Source: Takifugu bimaculatus (taxonomy: Eukaryota > Chordata > Actinopteri > Tetraodontiformes > Tetraodontidae). Taken from it: 64,000 nucleotides of DNA. Location: assembly GCA_004026145.2 (NCBI GenBank), contig CP034980.1, positions 4,042,964 through 4,106,963 of the forward strand, read 5' to 3'. A program made the position numbers and the translations under genes. Positions within the stretch are counted from its first letter, which is position 1. Every line of letters starts with the position of its first letter. Below, piece by piece: positions 41,501 to 53,500 of this stretch. The notes beneath the pieces are model-generated. The model searched no databases, was not told the DNA's origin, and saw nothing but the letters and a program-made list of their open reading frames with translations.

Positions 41501-44500
41501 TGATCCTTACAGACAGATCAAGTGTTTAAGGAGAGAGTGAAAGCCTCACAAAGTGCTTTTATGTAAATTCAAGTTGAGGAGCAGCTCTCCACCGAGACTT
41601 AAAGACACGGTTGTGCCTCCTCTGCGGTGAGAAAATGTCCCGTGCTTAGAACAGGTTCAACTGAAAGACGGAGAGAAACTCGGGTGCTCAAACGGCCGAC
41701 ACGGCATTTCATCAGTTTATTGTGTGGATTTTTACCCCCCTGATGTTTTTCAATTTGTACCAAACATAGACAGAAAGGAATAAAAAGTCTCTATACATTT
41801 CTTTAAAGGTTTCCAAGTAGACGAGTCATTGCTCATATTGAACCAGGGTGTGTGTTCCAGCAGTATCGGGGTCAAATCCAGTGGATACAGATGTTCTTCT
41901 GTCCCACTGTGTCCAGTAAACCCCAGTGTCCTTGGAAATCTGCATAGCCCTCCCAAATCTTTATCTGACAGTGATTATCCCAGCGCTGATGCTCACCTCA
42001 CTGTTCAGATCTGCTGCGATGAGAAAAGCAAATTAAATTTCTCTGTCTGAATCTCTGGCAGCTCGAGTGTGTTTGGTCTCCATCAGGCTAATCAACATTC
42101 ACTTCTCCCCATTTTCATTTCTACCTGAAACAATTAATCCATGTTTGCGGAACGTGTGACTGTTGGCGCCTGAATGGAGAGTGTAAATTGATTCAAGTGA
42201 TTCCTCTGATTTATTTTTAACTGCATTTTAAGGCTGCGTGTGAGAAAAAGTCCTCCGCATTTTTGTTTGGGAAAGTGTCGATTCAGCCCGTGCTTCCAAA
42301 CTGTTGCTCTCCTAACAAGGTCCAAATAATGCAGAGGATGGCTGCGAGGCACTCTTCTCATTTTCTTCAGCTAACAAGCGCTCTCCTTTTAGACTGTATG
42401 ATTACCAGTCTGCACTTGTTTCCTCTCCCTGCTCTTCCAAATGACTTTAGCCAGCTTAGTTCAAGGTGCGCTCAAAATGCATCCGAGGATTCATTTCCCT
42501 GCCTTCGGATCCCTTTTTTAAAAATAATCTCAACGGTTCTTTTGCTGCCCGCCTTCCGTCGCACCAGAGCTGAACCCGTGCTCGCCCCGGCGTGACGGCT
42601 CTTCCTGTGCTTGCTTTGCAGCGCTGCCGATCATGCAGGTGACAATTGACATCACCAGGCAGCAGGTGGAGAAGATCTTCGGTCTGGACCAGTACTGGTG
42701 CCAGTGCGTCGCCTGGAGCACCACTGGGACCCAGAAGAGCCAGAAGGCCTACATCAGAATCGCCTGTAAGTGAATTGAATGTGATTTGCTGTGTCTTTAC
42801 AATGTTTCCTAACAAGCTGCCTGCTTATAAGGATATTGACAAGATGATTATTTCCTCTCGTGCCGTTTGTACAGGCCTTAAATTCCATTTTACAATTAGC
42901 CCAGGGGCCATTATAACCTGCCGCCTCGCATAGAATTGTTGCAATTACAGTTTATTAAAATCATCTTCCAGCAGAGAAGAAAACGCCTCACTCAACCAAG
43001 AGTGGCCATGAAAAAAATAAAAAAATAAAAAAGAGAAAAGTGGAGCACCAAACCGGAGCATTCATGAGCGCGCGTTTCACGAGATACAGTATATCAGCCA
43101 TGATCTCTATGAAAGTAACTGGAATAAAAGCAGTTTTCAAATTTATTGCTGTGCTGCAGTTATAAACCTGTCTGGGGAACACAGACACATCCCCCGCCGC
43201 AGCTTCAAAAGCTTTATTAGAAGAAGCCATCTTACATTTGAGCGTTTTAGAGGATTCTGCCTATTCATCCCTGCATAAATATGCATTATTCGAGATGGAG
43301 CCAAATGCAGCGCTCGCTCCTGCGCGCTCTCTCTCTCTCTCTCTCTCTCCCTATAAACCACCAGACATTTTGAAAACACACATTCATTACCCAGCTTTGT
43401 TTGAGAGCTCAACAAACTAAGTTGTAACACCCATACAGTGCGCTTCAATAAGAAATTGTGGATTTCTCTGCAAGCGCACGTACGCTTGCGCATATTTAAG
43501 CCTTTTGGGATTGTTACATCTCGAGTCACCTCCAGTCTTGTTGTTTCGGCTTTAGTTATATCAAATGTCACACAACGCTCTGCTTGTCTGAATGTTACTC
43601 CTGTGTGATGGGTCTGGACAGGCTCAACATCTGTTTAAAGAGGTTTACCCGTGGCCTGAAGTCACCGTGTAGCAAAAATTAGTCCTCCTTTGACTCAAAC
43701 TTTGGTTGAACAGATCAAATTTTCCATCAATATGCCACCTGTTATAAGCATTGGTTTTTTGGCACATTTGCTTATAGATAAAACAAATGAATTGAAGAAG
43801 AGCTAATTTGCAGGGCTAATGCACCGAGGTAATCGGAACTAGAGGAAGTCTGTTTTACACCCGGCGATAAGGCCCAGAAACGTGAGTAATGTTATCAGCT
43901 GTTGTCCTTCGGTGAGGTACAGGCAGTCTGAGGGCAGCCAGCCTCATCACTTACAAATTTGAGCACTTTTAGTAGGTTTTTCGCGATGGGACTTAATCGC
44001 TGCGGCGCATGAGCGACGTAACTGAGTCCGCCCAGATATGAACATCTCTATGACAAGTATCCGATGAGACGTAATGCGAAGCCGCGGGCAGCCGGCCGGG
44101 CTTGCGGGAGCTCATGTCCAGATGCCTCACAGCCATGTTTACGTGTAGCTGCTCCAACCTACAGATGGATGCTGGAGGCTAGCGGATGCTGAGAGGGGTG
44201 GGAGGGGAGGAGTGAGGGGGTAATGCAATTGCTTTTGCTTGATCCCCCTCTGGCACCAGACAAGCCTCTCTGAACCAGCCAGGCAGCTTATAATAAGCAA
44301 GCTGGTTGCTGCAGGCCAGTCCCTGAGTGGCCGGGCTCAGGGGAGGCCACGGGTGGACATTTGTTAAAAAAAAAAAATCAGCAGGCCAAGTTTTATGACT
44401 AGTTATAAGTATTTAATTGAAACTTCAGCTCAACCTGTCCTAATTAATTGTGCTTCAACTTCTTTCTTTTTTTTTTTTCGACTTGCAGACCTGAGAAAGA

Positions 44501-47500
44501 ACTTTGAAGAGGAACCCCAGGGTAAAGAGGTGGCATTGGACCAGGAGGTGCTGCTGCGCTGTCATCCCCCCGAGGGAGTGCCACAACCCGAGGTGAGGCG
44601 TGGATACAGGAGATATTTATAGGAGCGGATCCATTTACCCTTTCCTCACAGGGAGGACAAAGTGCAAAAAGTAGCTCAAGATGAGCTCCTGTGCAGAGCA
44701 ACCAGCTCCGTTTGGATAAATTACAGCCGTAATTATTCCCTTTTATTGATTTATTATCTCTCTCATATCTCTCAGACGCCGTATATCACATTGTCTTGTC
44801 ACATCACTCAGGTTAATCTAGGAAGCTTCTCTCCCCATTTGGCATCTCTAAAGGCCTATCCATAATTAATGGGTCTATTTGCCTCACTTATTCCCCATCT
44901 CATTCTTTATCCGACTGCCATCTCTCTGTGTCCTCTGTCTCTCGTGCGCTCGTGCTCAGCGCAACTCTCGCCCCCACCTTCATGTCTCTCACCGGTGTGT
45001 CGGCGTTTAGAGGATCAGACAGGGTCCAGCTGTTTCACCTCATCTGCCGTGTCCTCCCAGTCCCCGAACAGCACTAACTGCTTTAATAACAATGCAATGA
45101 GGGGTTGGCCAGTCAGTCAGATGCTGTAGAGATCAGGGGCGGCGGGATACCCCATCACAGCTTCCCAGCACAGGGACTATTTACAGGGAAATGGGAAGGG
45201 TGGTGTCAACTACAGTTCACCGGAAAAGAACATCAGGGCGGCTATCCCCGAAGGGGAAAACAGTGATGGCGAGAGGAAGAAGAAAGGCCAATTATGTGGC
45301 GCGTTCCAGGTGGCGTTATAGCTACAGTGGCAGCAACATAGCTGACATACAGCAGGGGGGGTGGAGGGTGCAGCGAGGGCAAGAAAACAAGCAGACATCG
45401 AAAATGGGGCGGCCTTGTCTGTGCAGAGGGGCAGGGAAACCACAGAAGCCTCCGTCGCCATCGTTGGTCGACCACCAGCGGCTTCATGCAGCCAGCGCTC
45501 AATGCACTCATGTTTTCAGGTGGAGTGGCAGAGGAACGAAGACATTCTCAACCCAGAGAGTGACCCCAACTTCTTCGTCACGGCCGACCACAACCTCATC
45601 ATCAGAAAGGCCCGGATGGCAGACACGGGCAACTACACCTGCGTGGCCAAAAACATCGTCGCTCGCCGCAAAAGCACCTCGGCGGCGGTGCTCGTGTATG
45701 GTGGGTGATGATTCTCGTTCCTTTACTACGTAGAGGGTTCTCTGTGCTGTGGCACATTGGTTATTACTGAAATCAGCTGAGTCTCATGGCTGCCGTCCTC
45801 CACCTCTTCTGTAGTTGATCCAGGACATAGAGACTGAAGTGAAGACTTAATTAGAAATAACTATTTTGGCTCGGTGAGCAGACTGATTTCTTTTTTAGGA
45901 AGGATTGTCACAGACATCATGCAGGGCATTTGCTTTACTAATACTTTTTCATGTGGTTTCATGCCAACAGGTCAGGGAAATCCTGTAATATCTAATGTTG
46001 ATTTTAGCTTTGTGGTGGTATCAATCTGGGCTTGAAAGACTGGCAGACTTTACTAACAAATGTACTTGTAGAGGGTTCGGTGAAATCAGATCATGATTAA
46101 TCTGCTTACAACCAAGGATTCACTGGATAAACAGATCTGCATGAATTGGTTCAACTGGACCTGTAACTTTTTTTTCCCATATTCAGCCTAGCCTGGTCAT
46201 GATCTTTACATTTGGAACAAACAACTTAAAATGTTTTCCCGAGAGCAACAGTGGGACTCGTTTAAGAATCAAGACAAATAAATAGATAATGAAATAGATA
46301 TGAGCAGTAAAAATCATTCAGGCTTTTGAAATCAGCAAAACACTTCAGTTGCCTGGCTTCTGTTTTTGTAGATTCAAATTTTGAAATAATGCTTAATTGG
46401 TAATTGACACTTCTTTAACCGGCTAGCGGGCAAAATACTCATTTTCTTAGACTCCTTCAAATTTACAAAATTAATTTTCCATGTTGATTATAAATGATTA
46501 GCTTGCTGTTGAAAGACCTCGATTGACAGTGGAGGCGAGTGAGTGCACACAGCTATTGTTTGTTTTGTTTTTCACTGTAATTTTCATTCTTAGACTTGAC
46601 AAATTGTAGACAAATTGCTGAGGTGATTGCATGTTCTCAACATCCTGATGACACACTGACAGTGTGTCAGAGCTGTTTTAATTAAGGTTAAAACACAATT
46701 TACTGCATGTACAGAAAAGGGGGAAAAAACCTCGCCTTTATCCGCAAGTGTCAGAGTTGCTAGCTGAACTAGCTAACGGTGGCAAGTAATAACTGCTACA
46801 AGCAAGTTGAAGGGGTGGGCAGACATGCATTTCAACAAGGTTTGCCTGGTGTGACTGCACTCTGTGCTGAGAGGTAATCAGGGGCCGAGTTGCCTGGCAA
46901 TTTACCTCGCAGTGGCGAGCAATCAATCGCATAGAGAAGGCAAGGAAATGATTCAGCCACGACAAGCACAAGAGAGAGTTAGGGGTAAATTAGGAAGGGA
47001 GTATGTGCACGGAGGACAAACAGCGCTGTTCAAGTCAACAAATCAGGTATCTGGTAGACTGAGGCCAGTACAGGAGATACAGGAAGGAGATGATCAGAAT
47101 TAAACCAGTGTGATTTAGGTAATCACCGACTGTGATCAAGCCACACCGGAAACAATTTGTACCAAAAAAGTTGAAAATATCGGTGCCGTTTCAGTAAGTG
47201 GCTGCGTTAACGGGAAGTCAACGAGTTTTCTGATTGCCTGAATTTACTTTTAAACACGGGAGAGAAATTATGCGGAGCTGTTCTTTAGAATTCTCAAAGC
47301 ACTTCAGTCTGAAGGACAACATGTAATGGTGCAAAATCAGTGGATGTCTGACGCACGCAGTGGAACAGCCACTGTTTTTCCAGAAGTAACCATTGTTTCA
47401 TGTTAATGCACCCATGTCCATGAGTGCGGAGCTGTAAATGCTATTTCTGTACAGTAATCACATCCAGCCGGTTCCGACTGTGTTTCTCTGTCTGGTTTTT

Positions 47501-50500
47501 TTGGTGGAATCTGGCACCTTCGTGCATTTAAAGCAAATTCCGTCTCGTTCAGATAAGATCAGAGATTGAAAGTTGTTTTTTTCCATGGCTGAAGTCCTTT
47601 TTATCAGAGTTTACTGTAAATCAGGAAGCGCCCCCCCACCCACCCGCCTTTATTTTGCTCCTGATCTTCCATTAGTCGGCCTTGCAGCACTGAACCAAGA
47701 GCGCAACAGCACTCATGATTATTCTTGTGGAGCACACCTCTTCTCCTTTAGTGCATGTCGGGTAATCCTGGCTGCTCTGTCCCCTTCATCCTTCCCTTAC
47801 TCCCTCCCTCCAAACCCTCCCCCACCCCCTCCATCCCCACCGGCGCCGGCCTTAACAGTCAACGGCGGCTGGTCCACGTGGACCACCTGGTCATCCTGCA
47901 GTGCCGTGTGCGGGCGTGGCTGGCAGAAGAGGAGTCGGAGCTGCACCAACCCCACGCCGTTGAACGGAGGCTCGTCGTGCGAGGGGCAGAACATCCAGAA
48001 AAGTGTCTGCGTGGCCACCTGTCCAGGTAACTCCCAGGCAACCTTGTTTTGTCCTGTGGTGCTTGGCTTCCTGTGGCTTCCTTTTTTGGCTTATTTTTTG
48101 CATCTAGAAGTTATCAATTCATCTTTATTTTGGATGCTTTTTATTCCAGTTCCAGCACCCCTTCCGTAGATGTCCGTGCTTCTGTTGTTTCTTGTAATTA
48201 GCCTGCTTACGTAGCAATGTCAGAGCCTGTCAGTGGTCACAGTTCTCTCACACAACCTCCTTATCTTTCTGCACGGCACGCGCGCACCCTGCTAGTGTTT
48301 TCGGAGACCTCTGGGCTTTAAGAGACATCCCCGGCCATTTCATTTTATCTGACCGGCCAGTGCATTTGTTATTGCTTGCTGCTCAAACTGTGTAGTAAAT
48401 ACGAGCAATAAAAAGCTGAATTATGGCCGCTGTTTTGCCATGTGTGCGCGTGAGAAGTTGAGGGCATTTGATTTGCTTTGCCCTGTTCTCCCTCGTGAGA
48501 GCACATCGCAAAGGCAGAGAGTTTCCTGCCTTATACTGAGCAACACATATCGATCCTTTTTACCCAGAGATGGAAGTCAAGCTGCTTCATTTGCAGACCT
48601 ACATTAGGGCAGGGGGGGGGGGGGTGGCAGAGGAAGGAGGGAGGGAAGGATGGGAAGCGAGTAGGAGGCTTAATGTAAAAGCGAGTAGAGCGATGGAATC
48701 AGATACAGTCTAAGGAAGGCAGGAACAAAGGCCAGAACGTATAGAAAATCAGAGTGTGTATGAGAGACTTGGGTGTGTGTGTGTGTGCAGCTGGGAGCTC
48801 TGTAGCCACGCTGACCCCCCTCGGTCCACAGCAGCAGAGTGAAATCCCACACCCCTGTCAGTGGCAGCTTCTCCCTGCTTAAAACAGAGGTTATCGCCAT
48901 CAGTGAATCAGGGTGTTGCATTACAGCCGTCCCATGTAAAGACATCAGCAGATGTCAAGCACGAGTGTAAGTAACATGGCCCGCTGGAATACAGCAGCAG
49001 GAGCGGGACAGAGGAAGGCCAGACATCCTATGACACTCCATCAAGACACAATCTGGATGGATTTGGAATTATTAGCACTGCGGCGAGCAGTAATAGAATC
49101 AGAGGAGGTGTCCAGGGATACTTGACATTCCCCCATAGCAAAGCAGGACACTGACCTCCATGAGCTTAAAGAGATTAATGTCAGCCCGGGCTGCTATTGT
49201 TAGACCAAACCCCTCCTTCTTCTGCTCCACAAGGAGAAAGTTTGTAATTTAGGCTCCTGGGGTGCTGCAGTAGAAATTGCATTGTGCCCCACGAACACAG
49301 TTTGGAGACACAAACTCTCCTTTTTTTCATTCCCTTGATGGGAGACGCAGAGCGACGCGACCCCGCTCGCACCTCCATCAGTCCTGTTGTTTGGAAAAGA
49401 GAGCACCCCCGCCGCCCCTTCTGGCTCGTTACCCGTCTCGGAGAGAACGCTTGAGGTGTCGGCGGCCCCAGCTGTCGGGCCCCGGAGCAGGTGGCTCTGA
49501 AGGCCAGGGGTCACCACGCCAGAGGTCCGGGGAATGACGGGCTGCTGTTTCCAATAACAAGCGGCGCATCCGTGGTGTACTCGCAGAGCGCAGCATCGCC
49601 CAGGCACAAGAGACAACCTGCCAAAATACAGCTGAGTACTTTAATTCCCCAAGAACGTGTCAATAGCGTAGGACTCCGCAGCTTGAATAAATGAATGGAG
49701 GCTCTCAGGGAAGAGTTCCGAATAAGGCCGGAATAACAGACACGCCGCATAACAACCTGGATGCTGATTTAACCTCATTTCCAACGGTGGAGACTTCAGG
49801 CTGGATTACACTGGTGCTGTAACGCCGCAGATAGACATCATCTTATATGACAAAGCTGACATTTAGTTTCAGTCTTTTTTTTTCCCCCCGTCCTCCCCCC
49901 AGTAGCCTTTAGAGGCGTCTTTGTTCCTCCGTGCCTTTTTCTTTTCAAGCTCCCCTTTTAAAAGAATGCATAATTTTAATGCCGATCTTGTTTATGGAGT
50001 TTCTAAATATCTACAGAGATTCGAGCTCCCCTGTCCATTTACCTCACAGTGTTAGATCTTTGAAATGGTTTAGAGGAATTATGTGTGACTCTTCTAAAAG
50101 CGCCACGGATGCTATATATAACCATATTTTAGGAAGTGCTGATTGCCATGTGTTGTTCTACATTTGCCGAAGAGCAGATTCCTTCATAGCAGTCTTTTGC
50201 TCCGATCGCTGAGGCCCGTTTCCATGGACGTTATTCATGCGGGCTCCCACAGACTGACCCTGTTTACCAAACGGCCTATTGGGGAACCAAACACTGTCTC
50301 TCCTCAGCGACTTGCATCTCAATGTGGGCTCCCACCTCTCAGCTGGGAAAGTGTGAAGCTTCGGGGGCTCATCTGTATTTTTGTCCGAGACTCCAAAGTG
50401 TTTAATGAGAGTTGGCAGAGGCCTGTGTGGTAGATCAGATGGGCTCCACGCTGGGAGAGACGCAGGGAGCCAAGGAGGAGGAGGAGGAGGAGGAGGAGGA

Positions 50501-53500
50501 GGAGGATGGCGAGGCTAAAGCCTGAGGCTCAGCATAGGGCAGATCAACACTCAAGACAGCCTGTAGCCAAACCATGCAAGATCTTATCTCCATTCTTCTT
50601 CTCCTCTCTCTTTCCTTTGTCTCCAACTCATCACATCTTGCCATAGAAGCCAGGTAAATCTGCAGTCCATCCCTCACCCCTTTTATTGCCTCTGCCCCCG
50701 GCTGACTTGTGGGCCCAGCCGACAGTTATGGCTAAATGTCAGCTCGCACCAATATTTCCCAGAAAGACACAGGAGCCCCGTCTCCATGGCAAATATAGAC
50801 AGTCCCTCCATTTTGGCTGCGACACCATGCCCCGCAAAAGTGAATGGAGCTGTTAGCAATGTGTTAAAGAGCAGCAAACAACCTGAAAAGATGTCTAACT
50901 CTTATGAATTATTTAAATAATGTACTGATCCCTCAGGCTTGCCAGAGGAGTCATGAGAATTCTACTAGATGGAAAATAAACAGACTCCAGGCTGGTGTAT
51001 TTACACACACACACACACGCACACACACGCACGCACGCACACAGTTAAATGTGTGCACACGTTAGGGCCCATATGTCTGAAATGTAGGCAAACAGCTAAT
51101 TCTGCTTGGCAAGTAAGTCTTCCTGTGTCTGCGGATTTGATCAGACTTCATATTTTAGCCGCGGAATAAATAACAGCTACGGATAACAACTGTGACTGGA
51201 AACACGAGTTGGTAAAGATGGTGGCCATCTGGTGATCGGCCTGCATCAGCACTGTTTTCCTCCTCCACTCACCCGCTCATACATCATTCTGTCTCCTAAT
51301 TGGTTTGTTCTCCTGCTTTGGTTAACAAAAGCGAATAGCTTTGTGCGCTTAACTGCTGAGGTATTATTGGGTATCATGAGCCTTAACAGTGTAAATTACA
51401 TGCAGTGGTTTTGGCAAAAATATCTGATGCCTCACCCACGTTTGTGGATGTCATCCGACTGTGGGGCTTCGCTCATTTCCTCTGTCTTTTTAAAAAAGAT
51501 AAATAAATAAAATCAGCCATTGAATAGCGGTAATGTGGGCGGAGATTGTGCCTGCTGGCCCCGCTGGTACTCGTGAACCGCCTCATGTTCCCCTCAAGGG
51601 CAACCAAATCAAAGGTGTCCGGTGATCTCAGGCTTTATTCGTCAGCCATTGTCAACTTGAACACTCCCCCCCCCGCGTCGGTCTGTAATGAATGGCCCAT
51701 CTCCTCTTGCTTCCCCCCCTTGACAGCAGATCTGAATGGGGGCTCGCCACTGGGCTGTTCTCTTTCTTCCCCTCCAGAGGGAAAAGGTCTGACCTGATAC
51801 CTGTGGCGCGTTGGGATTGAAAATCAGTGGCTTTTTTTGACGGCGGAGCCATCGAATAGCCTGAATGCAGGTGAAGCAGCTCTTATAGCAACATGTGTTC
51901 AAACAGACAATCCAGGACTGCTTATGCGTCTCCTTCTTTGTTGATTTGCTTTCGCCTCGGGTTCATGCCGCTCTCGCCTGATGAGCGGCGCCCTGTACTC
52001 CTCTGCAGTCTCCTTGTTTGGCGATGTTATTTGCATGGCCATTAGTCTTGCTTTGTGCCGGCAAAAGAGAAGTAGGATTTCATCACCTCGTCGGGGCAGA
52101 TGTTGATCTCATCTCTGCTTCACAGTGGTGTGGATAAACTGAGAGGCGACATAATATATTCATTAGGATGTAATTCTCTATTCAATCATTTTCCCTCCTT
52201 GCCTGGATAATCAGCCCACTGGCCGGCGGATGGGTCCACTCAATGCCAAACAAGGACAATTATCTGATTGGCCCATCTCTCCCCGCCAAATAAATCGGAC
52301 TGGAGAGGCCCGAGCTGTGTCAGCATCCTGCGTGAAACCGTTGCTCTCATTCTGCCGCAATCATTTGAGGACACATGTGGAAAAACATGCAGTATTAGAG
52401 CGGGGTCTACTTCACACACCTGTGCCTCTGGCTTCATACCCCCACCGTGCCTCCTTTCCCACTTGGGGATTCATTCGTACGGCAAACAACAGTTTTATTT
52501 TGTAGCCGTATCCAATAATGCTGTGGGGGTCTTACCCCAGGAAACAGCTCACGTATGTTATATTATAAAACCAAGCCACCGCCCTGCACAGGGCCTAGTG
52601 GGCCACGCTCCTTGCACTATTTATTGCTGGGACTAATGAACACTAAGCTTTTCATGCCCTCGGGTCAGTCAGGGTGGAGGGCTGCTGCTGTCACGTGAAC
52701 GTGTGCGTCTGTGTGTGCGTCTGTGTGTGTGTCTGTGTGTGTGGGGGCTGTGGTTCTTGTCTGGTCTCCTTCACCCTCACTGTTGGGAGAGAGAGTGTCA
52801 CAGAAACAGCGGTGTTTTCCTCCCATGAGAGCTCATTACTGCTCCTTTTCCCATTAGCCCTATGGTAACCTTCCCCAGGACAGACTCTGTGTCATTGGCG
52901 ACACCATTCCCAGCCACTGCCCCACCCCACCCATGGAGCCAAATTACTCCAGCACTATAAAATGGCCTCTCCTCCCTGCAGGTGGTAACACCGCTGATAT
53001 TTCCTGCAGCAGGATCCTCTACCAACTATTACAGGCCTATTTCCATTTGTTTTACTTTGCCTCTGATGTGTGTGTGTTTGAAGTTATGGTCACCAGAAAT
53101 AGGCTGCGTGTGTAATATGCAGTAATGTTCAGACCACCTCTGCTGTGTCCAACATTCAAAGCATCGCCCCTGTTGCCGTACTAGCTGGCTCGATTTGATA
53201 ACGGAATTAGATTTGTTTCCTGTCACAAACGAGCACATTTTAACGGGAAGTGTTTGCCTTTCGCTGTCCTCACAGTTTCCCATGGGTGAAATCTTTCCCC
53301 GTCCAGGTTTAGTTGGTTGCCAGCTGGCTCTGCTCGGACTCGGCAGCCTCGTACCACGAGGGTTTAGCTTAGTTGCATCTGATTTCCATGTCGGTAAAAG
53401 GCAACGAAAGCAGAGCGGAGACAACGTGGCTCTCCTCAGCAGTTTTACATGCTTTGGTTTGATGTGCATCTGCTCCATTTGACTGTGTGCAAGTGGATTT

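Larger units (their letters stand above)
26522..42621 (+). other. unc5a intron 2 (16.1 kb)
   Basis: This phase-1 intron splits the Ig1 domain. It holds the CA repeat at 27195, the inverted-repeat cluster at 27407, the telomere-like repeat at 29579, the repeat fragment at 35440 and a TTTC run near 35868. The longest reading frame (35195-35599, 134 codons) runs across the repeat fragment and shows no domain. No nested gene is seen on either strand. Confidence 0.85.

Noticed and set aside
45191..45733. 180-codon frame across exon 5
   Set aside because: It is in a different frame from the Ig2 coding sequence, which reads VEWQRNEDI in the correct phase after a good acceptor; this one is a shadow.
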